Positions 23,808-36,885 of a stretch of 64,000 bases of DNA are shown here, piece by piece. The stretch comes from Pipra filicauda (lineage: Eukaryota; Chordata; Aves; Passeriformes; Pipridae). The stretch lies in the NCBI RefSeq assembly GCF_003945595.2, contig NW_024104909.1, positions 2,859,367 through 2,923,366 on the forward strand. The letters are read 5' to 3'. The position numbers and the translations under genes were made by a program. Below the pieces are notes generated by a model that saw only the letters and a list, made by a program, of their open reading frames with translations, made no database searches and was not told the origin of the DNA. Every line of letters starts with the position of its first letter. Position 1 is the first letter of the stretch.

Positions 23808-24595
23808 TCATAGAACCATAGAATCAACAGTGTTGGAAAAGACCTCTGAGGTCACCAAGTGCAGCCCTTGACCCAACCCCGCTGTGGTTCCCAGATCATG
23901 ACACTGATGCCACATCCAGTCTGTCCTTAAACACCTCCAGGAATGGTGAATTCACCACCTCCCTGGGCAGCCCATTCCAATGGCTGATTATTCACTCTGT
24001 AAAAAATTTCTTCCTAATATCTAACTTAAACCTCCTCTGGGAGAGCTTAAGACTTGTCTTGCTCTTGTCCTACTGCTGGTGGCCTGGGAGAAGAGACCAA
24101 CCCCCACCTGGCTACACTCTCCTGTCAGGGAGTTGCAGAGAGTGAGGAGGTCTCCCCTGAGCCTCCTCTTCTCCAGGCTGAACAGCCCCAGCTCCCTCAG
24201 CCTCTCCTCACAGCACTTGTGCTCCAGTCCCTTCCCCAGCCTCGTTGCCCTTCTCTGGACCTGCTCCAGCCCCTCCATGTCCTTCCTGAACTGAGGGGCC
24301 CAGAACTGGACACAGCACTCCAGGGGTGGCCTCACCAGTGCTGAGTACAGGAGCAGAGTCACTGCCCTGTTCCTGATCCAGGCCAGAATGCCATTGGCCT
24401 TCTTGGCCACCTGGGCTCACGTTCAGCTTCCTGCCAATCCAAACTCCCAGCTCCCTTCCTGCCTGGCTACTCTCCAGCCACTCTATCCCCAGCCTGGAGT
24501 TGCAGGGGCTTGTTGTGGTCAAAGTGCAGGACCCAGCACTTGGCCTTGTTGAACCTCATCCATTGGAATCAGCCCAACTCTCCAGCTTGTCCAGG
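23808..24595 (-). mobile_element. CR1 LINE, 5'-truncated
   Basis: This is about 790 bases of a CR1 retrotransposon, minus strand, with its 3' end at 23808. The tail there reads, on the minus strand, GATTCTATGGTTCTATGA, which is the CR1 terminal repeat. The body encodes the end of the reverse transcriptase. It starts at LDKLESWADSNG (just beyond where the catalytic FADD motif would be), then has LGIEWLESSQAGRELGVWIG. In another frame it continues with [33 protein letters not shown] and [20 protein letters not shown], up to 24021. An early in-frame stop and at least two frameshifts make it dead. The catalytic domain and endonuclease are missing. The plus-strand frames at 24054-24344 are shadows of it. 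Confidence 0.95.
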
Positions 24596-25457
24596 TTCAT
24601 CTCACAGTGTGTGTTAGTAGAGATCATAAGAATGCAGATTCTGATGGATCTACCTCCTTGTCTGGACAAGTCTTGCTGAATGAACCAGCACCTGAGTGCC
24701 ACAGTGTTTAAAGGGCTGGAATTTGTAGCCAAGTCAAAATGTCTGCCTGAAATATGTAGCGGAGCAGCTGGCTAAGCAAGAACAGTCACAGTTTTTAAAA
24801 ATCTGCACCTCTAGAATTAGAAAATTAAAAGTGAAATCCTCTTCAAAGTGATAAATGCACTGAACCTCTCAAAGCACTCCCCTCTTCCACCAAAAACCCA
24901 CATTTTTTAGGGAATGTGGTTGATCTTCTCTCCCATGTTGATGCTGCAGGATTTTGATGATGCATTAGCCATGAACAGCAACAAGTGAACATTTTCCAGC
25001 TGGAGTTTAGAATGGAGAATTGTGCAGTACAAAAATAGCAAAACGTCATCCTTTGTTCATCTTAACTCTTTCAATAAATTGACACAGCTATTGCCCAAAT
25101 GACCTTCTCTTAGAAGTGTTGCAAATGATCTGCAATACAATCATATCACTGTTTCTCAAATATCTGAGAGCTGGTGTATTTTTGTTTTCCTCTTTGCTTC
25201 TCCTGTGGGTGCATAACTTAAAGGTTATTATTTTCCCTAGCTGTTTTCCTGAGTTCATCCTTTTTATGTGTAAAGGAATTGTTTTTATCAGACCAGGTTA
25301 ATCACTATTGAGAAAGCATGAGTCTCTTATGGCATGCCAAAAATTTCCATTTCAAGAGCACTTTTAAATTTTTATTATAAATCATGGTACCACATAAACC
25401 CAAATTACTATTTAACTTCTTTTGCAGATGCTATTTTCCTCCTCAAGAATTCTGTTT

Positions 25458-25482
25458 AAAAAAAAAAAAGAAAAAAAAAAAA
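25458..25482 (+). repeat. poly-A run with one G
   Basis: Twelve A, one G and twelve A. A short gap later more A-rich DNA follows (25530-25543). No retrocopy body precedes it that I can recognise. Confidence 0.85.
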
Positions 25483-26043
25483 CCTTGGCTTAAAAATACT
25501 AGATAATAATATTCCCTTTTAAAATTACAATAAAAAAAATAAAACCCTTGGCAATCTAGACCTTCAAGCTTATCCCGACCGAGTTCCTGGCAGTGTTGCT
25601 CAGTGATTTCTGGCTTGGAATGTATGAAACTCGTGGAGAAAGCTACAACTACTGGCAGGATTTTCTGCAGATTGGGGGCCAGGATCAACACACTCCTAAC
25701 AAGCTACGCCTGAGTTGCAGAAATGCTTCAGTGAGTAAGGCATTTGTAGGTAACACTGGTGCAAAAGCAGTTGCAGACTCTGTAATGAAGTAGTTGTGTC
25801 AGAAGCAAGTGTGTATCGATTGTCTAGATAGGATTATGAAGCACCAAAACCAACTCCACTTAATGGATGCATTTAATCCATTTACTGGATACTCTAGTGA
25901 GACCCCATGCTATGAAGCACTGTGATGTGATGCTGCAGATGAGAGCTCTGTGTCAGAGGAAGTTCTGTGTATGAAAGATTTTTACACTTCAAAACTGGCT
26001 CCGTTCTGTGTTGGAGCAAAACAAAAAAGTCCCTGAAGTTGTA

Positions 26044-26120
26044 TAAAAAAAAAAACAAAAAAAAAAAATCCAAACCAAACTATAAACCCACTCAACAAAA
26101 ACAAACTAACAGCAAAACAC
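26044..26120 (+). repeat. A- and A/C-rich low-complexity tract
   Basis: Starts with A11, C, A12 and continues in AAACC and CAAACAAA-type units. It is the same kind of tract as the T/G tracts elsewhere, here with the A/C strand on top. Confidence 0.8.
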
Positions 26121-28472
26121 ACTTCTACCCCTGAAATCCTTCTCCCAAGGATCCTTTGATAGATTTCATTGAATTTGAGCATTTTTATTTTGACTTCTAA
26201 AGTTCACTGTGCATTACCCTCAACGAAAAGTCTTTCCAAAATGGATAGTGTAAGTACTTCCTTCAGTCAGATCAAAACAAGCTGCTTTGGACTTTTTAAA
26301 ATTGTTGGTATCTTTTCTATAAGGTACTTTAGGGAAATTCAGTTCACGCTTTGATTTTGAAGGAACTTGGTGTTCTGTTACAATATGGTTTAAGCAAAGT
26401 TTGTCTGGTCAGCTTGTCTGAGACATCTTTAAGTGGCAGTTTAAGGCAGAAGTTGGCATGAGATGGTACAGTGTGCACAGAGGGTTGAGTAACAAAGTGA
26501 ATGGTGCCTGTTGCCCCCTGTCTAACAGTAACTCAGATGACAGATGACTTGCCATGGGAACTGAGTGCTGACCCTTTCTCATGCATGGGGAAAAGGTGGT
26601 TTTTCATGTGTGGTGTAGAGCCAGGGGAAGTTAAACACCAATGAGCTTTCACATCTCCACTTGTTTTGTTTACTTTGCACCTAAGCTTGCTGGGGGGAAC
26701 CTTACCTCCTTGCTACTCCCATGGACACCAATAAAACCAGGTATAGTAATGGAAATACTGTTCAGAATTAATTGCTCTTTCTGAAAACCTTTGCTGTCAA
26801 ACACTGTGATTTTATTACATGTCATTCTGATGTGGAATTCTTGAGTGCTCTTGTTGTTACTCAAAGTCCAAGCAAACCAAACCAAAAATTAAATATACAT
26901 TATCCCCTTTAAAATATTTATGTGGGTCGTCAATGGTTTAAAAGCTCCATAATAAATATATGTTCTTCTTGTACACTTACTTTCCTTCCTATTTTGCTGT
27001 GTAGCTCATATGCTTGAGTTTCCCTGTTATTCTGGTGTTATTTTTCAGGATGAACAGGGGAACCTAATCAACTCGAACTAAACCATTCATTATGTTACAT
27101 ACCCCTATGGTGTTCCTTTCCAAGGAAGCACAAGTGATTCTCACGTTGGAGGCAAAATATTTTCAGCCATCTGAATGCTGAATGCTGCACTGTGTGGGGA
27201 GGGCATTTTTCATCTGTAATAGTGTGCACAGGCTCCATGTGTCCAAATTAAAACCAACTTTCAAGGAGGTGGTTTAGCAGCACTCGCAGCTGGCAGTACA
27301 AAACCAGAGCTGCTGTACCAGGAGGCACTCTGTGCAAGTCTAAAAAGGATTAGCTTGAGTGACTTCCATTTTCTCCTTTCTGAATGGATGAACATGGCAA
27401 AGTAGTTATTTCCTGTGGTTACATATTATACACAATTATGCCACTTGTGTGAATTATTATTTTTCCCCCCTGGAAAAGCCTACACAGCTCACTGGGATTT
27501 TTTGTTGGTTTGCTTGGGGTTTTTTGTTGTTTTTTTCTACACCTCATAATGCTGTGTGACAGGAGCTTTTCTGCCTTTTAAGGGTTTATAGGTTCCCAAG
27601 CTTCAAATTCCTTCTGCCCAGGAAAATGTTCCTGTGTGCTGTGATAGAAATGAACTGGCAAATATTTTGGCCATATTCTCTAGGCCTTAGGTCAGTTGTG
27701 ACGTAGTTACAAGTTTAGTATATTTAAAAATTTAGTTCTTTGTCTAAAGTCATATCCAAAATTGGGTATCTAGTAATCTAGTAATCATACAGTACCATTT
27801 CTTTCCACAGAGAGCATGTGGTGTTGCTGTTTTTGGTCACAGAAGGAAAGAATGATCAGGTTGTCTTGCTCAGGTACCCCAGTTTGACACAGTGATTAAC
27901 CCCCTAGCTTGGAAGAGCTCACTTTGTCTCATCTCTGGATCCTGGTCTCAGTGCTTTTCTTTAGGCCTTCTCCCAGAAACACAGTAGGAACCAACCAGGC
28001 AACTAAACAGCTTGAAAAATGTGGCCTCACTCAAGCATTTGTGGCCACATCTACAGGGATTTAATTGTTCCTTCCACAAAGTCTAAAAGAGGATTTCACC
28101 AATCCGTTGACATCAGCTGGGTGTAGCAGCCTTAGCTCTTGCAGCATAACAAATGTATGGAACTACATCAAAGACATAACACTTCCCTTTGATTTTGGTT
28201 TAGCTGTTTCCATTTTTTGAAACAAATGTTCAACACAAGCACGCTGCTGATTGCTGAAACGTGTTGTCATAATGCAAGCTGTGGAGGAATAACACCAATA
28301 GGAGAGAGGAGTTTTTGTCTGATTTGTTTCCTTATGCAGGTGTGAGCAACATGAGCTCCAATTGCTTTTGGAGAAAAATTATTAGGAAAAAACCTATCTC
28401 AGCAAGAAGCATGTAATGGGACTTTGTTGTGGATTTTGTTTCATCATTAGGTGAAATGCTCTCACCTTTTAG

Positions 28473-28676
28473 TTCCGTAGATATTCCACTGCTGGCCTTG
28501 ATATTTGCTGTATGAGTTGTGGCTCGGGTGGCAATGCATTTCCACAAGGAGACAAGGTGATAACTCTTCTGACTGGTTATCGCTTCTTCAAGAATAAATC
28601 TGGAGGGATGGATGTGAAAAAAATATCACTGGATCAATGGCAATCCAGACAGAAATGGTGGCTGCTGCAGACAAAG
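28473..28676 (+). other. candidate internal exon, unrecognised
   Basis: This is the best splice-bounded open frame in the window. A pyrimidine-rich acceptor (CTCTCACCTTTTAG, ending at 28472) precedes 68 whole codons (204 bases, a multiple of three). They end at ACAAAG before GTGGTT, a fair donor. The frame has a TAG at the acceptor itself and so is closed upstream, as expected for an exon edge. The peptide is mixed and not low-complexity: Cys-rich near residues 12-16, then a Gly/Lys/Trp-bearing part with GYRFFKNKSGG and SLDQWQSRQKWWLLQTK. I do not recognise the family. A minus-strand frame (28332-28547) partly overlaps it. It could be a real exon of an unplaced gene, an exonised sequence or chance. 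No neighbouring exon is visible within several kilobases. Confidence 0.2.
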
Positions 28677-30825
28677 GTGGTTTTTTTGTTTTCCTTTATT
28701 TTGGCAAACATAGTCCTTCATATTCACTGTAGATTGTACAGGGCATGCAAAATGAATGCAAAGGTGAAATAAGAAAAAAAATTCTGCAATCTAGGGAAGT
28801 TGAATTTTGAATTATAGTGGCTCATAAAAGCTGCAATAAAGACCAGGGCTCTGGTATAAAAACACAGAAAGGAATTGTCTCTTTCCTGAAGAGATTTTAA
28901 TATTTGGTCTAAATCCTACAAAGAATTACACCATTCCTAAACTTAATATATACATTATTGAAGTCATCAGGACCCCAGGACTGTGAATTGCAATCTTTAT
29001 TGCCAGAATTCTACATCTGTGGAGATGAATGTCTCGTTGAAGTTAATGTAAGTTTATAGTATAAAGAGTTAAAGTTAACAGACCTTGTGTGAACAATCAA
29101 GGCTACAAACACCAGAGTAGGGACAAAGGGGCTGGAATTGTAGATTCTGTGCAGCAAATCAGCTGATATGATCTCAGTTCCTTTTTTTCTGTCAGTAGTA
29201 TCAATATTTACCTTTTCATACTTGAACTGTCCCATTTTGTTTTTTTACACTGGCACTTAATTTTCTTTATCATTAGTCCTTTTAATTAGACAAAAAAAAT
29301 CAGATTTTTTACAAGTTGCTCAGTTTTGGGGGAAACTTTTTAATGGAGTCAACTGTCTAGATTGCAGTACTTTACTGCAAACCCAAATGAAAGACTGCTC
29401 CCCCAAGAGTTCATCATGCAACTCTTCGCCAAAAAATCTCTTTTATTGGCCTGTTTTTACACAGAAGTGAAATGATTTCTTGTTGATTTCTTTCTCTTTT
29501 CATGCAACCTTTTTGATGCCATTCCTGCATTTCTTTGTTTGCTGTTATATTTGAAACAAACAATAACCAGAAGATCTCTACCTCACTGCTTTTTAACTTC
29601 TAACATTCCTTTTCTTTCAGGTGATAACAAATTCCTCTGTTTAGCTTGAGGCTCCTATTTTTCATTAAATTTTATTTAAACAGTACTGTGTTCTCTGACA
29701 CTGAGGTTTGATCCAGCCTGTGTGTCTGACCTGTACAGTTATGGTGCCTCTCTTTGCAAAGGTGAATTGAGTGTATACAGGTATAAATCACATGATACCA
29801 AAATTGTTAAATCTCTTAAATTCCCTCATTGACACGTTTTGTCAATGAAAGATGAGTGTTGCAGGCCTTAATAAGAATCCCTTCCTTCTGTACCTGCAAA
29901 GGTCGCTGTGAGTGGCCCCTGGCAGGTTCCCTGCAACTGCAGTGGTTCAGAGAGGGGAAACTCTTGCCTTTTCTTGCTCTTATGTTGGTTTTGTAGAGCC
30001 CACAGTGCTATCAAAGTGCAGGGTGTGCTTGCAAGCACAACACCAGCACACGCAGGCAAAACTGAAATAGTTGAGCAAAGCTGAGAACAGGAAATATATT
30101 TGATCTAAAACTCAGTTGCCTCAGATGTGTTGATATTGGAGCCTTTTAATACAAGTGTCTGGGGAGAGTGTGGAAGGCGAGTTCCAGGAGAGGGGAAAGC
30201 CATCAAGAGAAGCCTGTGGGAGCTGCACCTGCTCTTGCAGTTAATCAGCCTTTGAAGGCTGCAGGAGAGGAGCTCCAGCCTCATGGAGCTGGCTTGGAGT
30301 TGGGTAATGTAAGCAGATGTTATCCTGTACCTAACAAAGAGAGGATTATGAATCTGACACGGCTGGGCATATGGGATAAAGTAATCTTGTGAAAGAGTGT
30401 TATCTGCTTTCCTAACAGGGAAGCAACCATTGCATTTTTTCATAGTTTTTTTTCCTTTATTTTTTAATCACCTTAAGCAGCTGTTGAATCTTTGAAAAGA
30501 GACTTGAGGTACACTGCAGTTTCTCTGACAACAATGTAAAGTCAAAACTCAAGGTAAACGAATCATCTTCAAGTAGCACTTGAACTATCAGTGTGTTGCA
30601 GAACATGACTTCTCCTTTTGCCTGTGGATTTGTACTTTTTGCCCCTCTGCACAAACTTAGTTTTGGTGCTAGGAGAGATGATGTAAAAATAACATGCAGA
30701 ATAGCTCTCTGTACGGTCTCAAGCTTTACTGCTGACAGGATTAAGTGATCTCTGGGAGTTTAGCATTCTTAGAAAACAAATCTACTCTCATACCTGGAGA
30801 TCTGATTCTTTCTGTGCAGAAAAGG

Positions 30826-30848
30826 AGAGAATCTTCTGAAGATTCTCT
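30826..30848. repeat. 23-bp near-perfect palindrome
   Basis: AGAGAATCTTC (30826-30836) and GAAGATTCTCT (30838-30848) are exact reverse complements around one central T. The arms are 11 bp. It has GAA/TTC blocks like a heat-shock element, but the central spacing is one base, not two, so I do not call that site. Confidence 0.8.
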
Positions 30849-31467
30849 TAATGGAGAAGTTGTCAAGGAATAACCTGGGACTCCAGGGCAATGAAACTTG
30901 TGAAATTTCAGGCTATTAATAGGCACCTATTTTTTATCTTGTGAGGAGAAGGGATTAATTTCAGATTATAAAATTCAATATAGGAACAACAAAGCAAGCT
31001 AAATTGCTTGTCTTAGATTTAGTTGCTTTTAAAGTTTATCCATTTCTTCTTAGATTCAATTGCATGAACACTAGCTTTATTATTAGCTCAGTTGACTTCT
31101 GCTAATATTACTTTCATGGTAATTCTACTTCCTTTGTAAAGGCCCTCAGAAACAGGCTCCACAGAATTGTTAGTAGCCTTTTATATAGTAGATCAGGGAG
31201 GAATATAGTTGTTACATATCCAGCTTTTTTGATTATAATTAACAGATCTGTGCACTAAACCTCATGTCTTCTGAGTCTTTGTTTAATAGCCCAGTAATTA
31301 ATCTTGAAATAAGTGGAATTTTTTGAGATTCCACCAAAGCAGTTGGAATTGAGACAGATGTGTTCAATATTAAAGCTTTTTGGCCACGGTAAGCCCATCA
31401 ACCAAACTGAACATGTAAAGCTTATTTAGCAGTAGCTCTCATCTTAGGAGCTGAATCTGTTTTCAGA

Positions 31468-31511
31468 CAAAAAAACCCACACACACAGAAAAAAACCCAA
31501 ACAAACAAACT
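31468..31511 (+). repeat. A/C-rich low-complexity tract
   Basis: AAAAAACCCACACACACAG followed by AAAAAAACCCAAACAAACAAAC. It has short CA and CAAA units and no longer repeat. Confidence 0.75.
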
Positions 31512-34500
31512 GACAGACCTGCTTGTTCAGTCACCAGTTTTACCCATCTATAACAGGGGCATCTCTTGAACTGTGGGGCAACAAGTAGGTTAATGATTCA
31601 AGCTGGTATGGGAATTTTAGAGCTGTTAAGTGGACTTTGTGATAATTTGGGGAGGGGATTAACCCCTCTAACATGGATAGTTTCTGTTTCCACTGCCAGG
31701 GATAACTGTGTGATCTTCTATAGCTTTCCATCTCTGACTGTTTTTTGGGAGGGGAAAAATACAGAAGTGAGAACAGAACTGCAAAAATAGAAAGGGAAGG
31801 GGAAAGATAAAGAGAGAAAACGTGGCAGATATGTTCCAATACAAGTTGTGGAGCTGGGAGGGTTGGCTTTGCTGTGGATAGTTCAGGAATTAAATTATTA
31901 TTTTCACTGGACAGAGAGAGAAGAAAGCTGTCACTCCTTAAATCCTACTATCCAAAAAAGCAGCATCCCGCCTCATGCTCTGGATTGTGCCTTAAGATGT
32001 GCTGTGCCCTAAATTATACACAAAGTTAAATAAGAGAAGAGGAGAACAGATAGTCAAAATCTTATAGAAACTTTACTGAATCCATGGTGGATTGGGAAAA
32101 ATACCAAGGTCCATACAGCTACCCAGGTATTTCTGTACTGATTTTTATTTGGTAGAAGATGAGCTAAAACACACACCCAAAGAGCAGCTGCCATCTGTCA
32201 TTTGTGTCAAGAATACAGTTTGTTGAGAGTTCTGAACACAGCAAACACTGCAAGTGTAAGAATGGCTCCTGCTTTTACTGACACAATTTTTGACTCACTG
32301 ATTTATACACACTGTGTGGGAGTACATGTGTTTGCTCATAGAAATGATGAATGGTCCCCTGACTCAGCAAAGAAAACTTCACTTTAATCTTGATGTTGTA
32401 AGACCATAACAAACATAGTCTTCTGCCACCTCTGGACTTAGAACAGCCATATTTGCTACAACCACTGTGTGTGAATTGTAGTTCCTACTTGGGTTGGCAG
32501 TGCTTCAAAACCCTGATGTCACTGCAGTTAAACCAGTAACCAACATAACTGGTTTTGGGGTGGGAAATAACTTAGGTGACAGACCTTTACAGACATCAGT
32601 AATAGGGCCAAATTGGCCACAGTAGTCTAACCAGTTTATTGCTTTGGTTATTGGGTATCCAAATATTATTGCAGTGATCTTGTGGTGGATGTTACTGCAG
32701 AGAACTCAAGAGTTAAATTTCACAGAGCATATTCCAGACCACTCAAATTATCCATCCTCTAGATAGAACAAGTAGCCATGGTGTAATGTCTTGAGGTCTT
32801 CAAAAGCTTTTGAACTGATAGACCAGGAGGAGAGGCTCAGTAATATGATGTCTGTTGATGAGTTGGGAGTGGAAGCATGTTTCAGAGAAAAAAACAGTCC
32901 TTGGGGAAATTTTCATCTTTTATCCTAGACTTTGGACACCACTTCTGCTTGGTATGACCCTGAGTAACTCAGTTTTCTGCTGCTTATCTACTTGATGTTC
33001 CATAAGCTTCCCCTTGTAGATTCTTCCAAAGAAGGACTATCCTGTCTGTGTGTAAAGCACTCAGAGAAATGAACACAAATCATAAGCTGTAGATTTTTTT
33101 GCATAGAACTGTGCAAATTTTCCTTTTTTAGGGAAAACCGAAAACCTTATACATCAAACGTTGCATTGGGTTTTCTTTCTTCTACTTCCCCTAAATAACT
33201 AGTTTTTGTTAAATTGCTTGGAAAGACACAAGTTTCATAACACAGGCAAAATATTAAACAGGAAAACGTCTCCCAGCTCAGCCTCTTAGGAATAATTTTA
33301 ACAGTGTCTGGCCCAGCTCTGCTGTGAAAGGAGAGGTGTCATGGGGAGTTTCATTTCCCTTTTCTCTGTGAGCACTTGGCTCCCTTCTAGTTGTTGGGTA
33401 ATCCTGGCACTTTTATTAATTGAGACCTAGCTGCTTGTATTTGGAATGGTCATAGGCACTATTTGCTGAAGGAGAAGTGATCAGTCATCATGCTGACTTC
33501 GAGGTACTCTGAGGCAGGATTTTTTTTTAATATATTTAAGATACCTTAAGTTCATCCATAGCATTCCTATTTATTAATCTTAAAATTCCAATAAGATGCT
33601 ACAAAAAATGTTAGTTTTCATAAGGTTTAGTGCCTGACTAAATATCAAGGCCTTGAATGCCCCAAATCTTCCTGTTGATACCAAGTAAAGCTTGGCCTTA
33701 GATTTAAATCAGCTCCTATCCACAAGGAGTACAGTGCCTTATTCCATGTCCTTCCTTTCTTTTTGGAAGCTCCTGCAGTGGTTTTTCCCTTACTTCTGGG
33801 GTATGTTTATCAGGTGTAACATGAACGAAATGTACTAGTTAAATATGGCTCTTAATATGCTGATAAAGGCAAAACTATCCCTTGTCATTAAATAATTGAA
33901 TCAGTGTTGTTATTAATGCTCAGGTACATTTGCCAGTTTTATCCACAACTGCCTGAACTTCCCCAGCTTCCCATGAAGTGTCCAGTGCTTGGCATCACTC
34001 CTGCAAAGAGCAGCATCAACCACGTGTTATGGTCATGAAGGAAACACAAACCGAGTGTTGTTTGGTACCAACTGTTTCCAGATGTCCTTATTAGTCCAAT
34101 ATTATTTGATTTAGCAAATGTAGCCCTTGTACTTTATTTAATACCACTCAATCTGGTTTCTAAGTCCCAGAGGGTGCCAGAAATACCCTGTTGTTATTCC
34201 TTCTGCACATTTCCCAATCATACCTAAAATTGGTTTTGCAAGTAGAATTGACAAGATTAGGTTACAATTAACTGTCTTGCTGGATTTTGATTGTGTCTGT
34301 GTGAGAGAAAAAAAACCTTTCTGCTTATGAATGAGTTGGCTGGTTGTGTTTCTGTGCTTGACACGCAACAGTTCTTAGTGGCTTGGAGTATGATTTTAAT
34401 GATTCAAACATCTTTGATATGTTTAGACTTAATATAGCAGTGCACACACACAAACGCTAGCACTAAAGGAAAGAAATTTCAGTAATCTTTTTCTACCCTC

Positions 34501-36483
34501 CCCTCAGTACAATAAAAGAGGCAGCAGTAGATCTCATGAATCAGTAGAGAGGAAATGTATTTTCCCTTTCCCTCCTCCCTCCCCTCCCCCACGACAATCT
34601 GATTTTTTAATAAAACCATTTTTTTTATTTGATAAATATTTTTTACTTATTTTCAACCTATTAGCTCCTTGAAAACCATTTTATTTAACCCTGAGGATTT
34701 CAAACTCCACTGTTCAGGGATTTTTCTCTGGTTCTACTGAGAATTTAGAAGAGATCCACTCTGAGGGAGGATTATCTGCTATCTGCCTAATACAGATTTT
34801 GCTGCTTCTCCTGAAGTATTTAGTGCTGAGGGCTGTAAGAGCCATCCTATTGAAATAGATGGGCCTCAAGTCCAGTCTAAAAGAAGTGCCTGTATTCTTA
34901 GTTGTTGCTCTCTGATGCACAGCATCATCTTCTCCTTGAATTTACTAAACAGGAGAACAGTAAGTGCCAGATCCAGGAGTAGGTCTGGTGTGTGACGCTG
35001 CATCTTCCTCCAGCTGTGGAATCAGACTAAAAATTACCCAGCCCTTGGTTGTAGGAGGGTGAATCAGAGGTGACTTAGAGCCTTGCAAAGAAGATATGTT
35101 CTGAACATTTATATGAAAGCAAATCCATTTGTGGGAAGACTTGGGATGGGGACAGAAACTTGAAGGAGCCAAGTAATTGCTCTTGGTTCTAATCAATGTT
35201 CCTCAGCTCTGAGCTTAAAATGTTCTGTCCAGCCCTCTGGCTGCTCTAGAGGAGTGAGGGCTTAAGCACAGTGCTGAGCATACTTTTTTTCTCTGCTTGG
35301 ATGGACTCAAAGCAGTGATGTTCATTTCTGAAAGAGAAATCTGCTGGTATTTTACAAACTGTATGTACTTGACACTTCAGTGGCCTCATGTTAAAAGCAA
35401 TCACCCTTTTCCCAAAATACAGAAGCGCAGCTCACTGTCAGTGTGTCAGACATTAATATTCTCTGTGTTGTAAGAAAGCTGTCTAGGAAGCTTTAGACTT
35501 GGATAAAGAGTTACTTCTTTCCTTTCTTGTTACTAAAAGTAACTCTTTTCAGAGATGCTCGGAATGGTACAGGATGGTTGAAATTAGGCTAATAATAGGA
35601 ATCTGTGGTTGTGTATAAGATCTTGTCTTCTTCTGTTTATTGTGCCTTGATGCTTTTGGCTTCTGGATTTCTCAACTTTTTCTCTGATTTCCAAGATTTG
35701 TGTCTTAAATTTAGTAGTCCTGAAAAATCAATAGCTGCTTCTGTGTACAGTAGCAGCTTCCACTTCTTCCATCAAATACTAAATCCTCTGAATGCCTGAA
35801 TCCTTCTTTAACAACTCTTAACACTAACCTTGCATATGTATGGCTCTCTATTTAGTTGAAGATAAATATTTCAAAAGGTATCAATCACTAAACTAAAAGT
35901 TAATAAAACTTTTATCTTTCTTTTATCAGTGCTTTAAGAGTTAAAATACTGCTGAGCCCTGTAGGGGGTAGAAAATCACCAGAGAATCTCATGGTTTGGG
36001 AATTCTCTTGAGCTGATGTTTTCTTTAGCTGAATAATTGTGATTTCCTTATGACTCTGTCATTTTGCTGAGTGGAGGGAGGTTTGATCATTCATGGCATG
36101 CATGGAGATAGTCTTTTCTAAGGGGATATTAATATGAGAATACAATGTTGGAATTGAATTTAGGGGGGGAAAAAGAAGGTACTGCTGAAATATACCCCAG
36201 TTTGTCATTAGGAACTCTGTAAATACTGCTACCTTTAATCTTCAGGGAATAAGGTTCTTCTATGTTTGTGGTTCAGCAAGGACTAAGGCATATCATGAGA
36301 TGAGAGACTTGACATTTTTAAAGTGTTTGTGTCCATAAATACCTGTTCTTTCTCTGTGCCTCTAATGGAAAGGGGTAGATGAATTTTCAACCTGGCAGGA
36401 AATGATCCCTGGTAGTACAAGTCTTCATCGCATCGAGAGCCTATAATTCTAAGAATATTTACTTTTCCTTTTGAGCTTATTCC

Positions 36484-36502
36484 TTTTTTTTTTTTTTTTT
36501 TT
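36484..36502 (+). repeat. poly-T run (T19)
   Basis: Nineteen T in a row, the longest homopolymer seen in the window. A second T-run (11 T) follows at 36799-36809. Confidence 0.9.
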
Positions 36503-36885
36503 ACTCAGCTTGGGCTGAGTAGAAACGGTGCAAAGAAGAGAAAGCAGAACAAAGCCAGATATTTCTTTCTCTGGAAAAAAAAAAATCCCACAATTGGTAA
36601 GACTATGGGAATTCAACTGCTGAATTGCTTTTCTTCTCTAATCTTTCTGACATCTGGAATTGCCGAATCCGAGAAAGATATACCAGTGCTTCAACAGATC
36701 TGTAAATAGATAAGGTTTAATTCAACTAATGGAGGAATGAAAAAAAAAGAAGCGAGGACAGTAGTTTGAGTAGACATTGCCAGTGCTGCTTGCTCTTTTT
36801 TTTTTTTATTCCTTTATCCCTCCCCTAGCAAATGCTATTACTGTAAGAGGCAGAACTGATAGATTTACTTTCTTTGCTGTTGCAG

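Larger units (their letters stand above)
24596..28472. other. noncoding DNA
   Basis: No supported exon. It holds an A-rich run at 25458-25482, an A/C-rich run at about 26044-26120 and a T/G tract at about 27498-27540. The frame at 25593-25793 contains plausible-looking protein sequence but no recognised family. Confidence 0.55.
28677..36885. other. noncoding DNA, 8.2 kb
   Basis: No supported gene or named repeat. Landmarks: an exon-like piece at 30241-30308 (acceptor CTGCTCTTGCAG, donor-like GTAAGC), a palindrome at 30826-30848, an A/C-rich tract at 31468-31511, a C/T tract at 34561-34591 and T19 at 36484-36502. A weak MIR-like stretch near 32950-32985 is too short to call. Confidence 0.55.

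Noticed and set aside
24054..24344. Plus-strand open frames of 71-96 codons
   Set aside because: They are antisense shadows of the minus-strand CR1 reverse transcriptase remnant at 23808-24595.
30826..30848. Heat-shock element
   Set aside because: The GAA and TTC blocks are present, but the central spacing is one base instead of two.
32950..32985. MIR-SINE-like stretch (GACCCTGAGTAACTCAGTTTTC)
   Set aside because: The similarity covers only about 25 bases and lacks the rest of the MIR core, so it cannot be told from chance.
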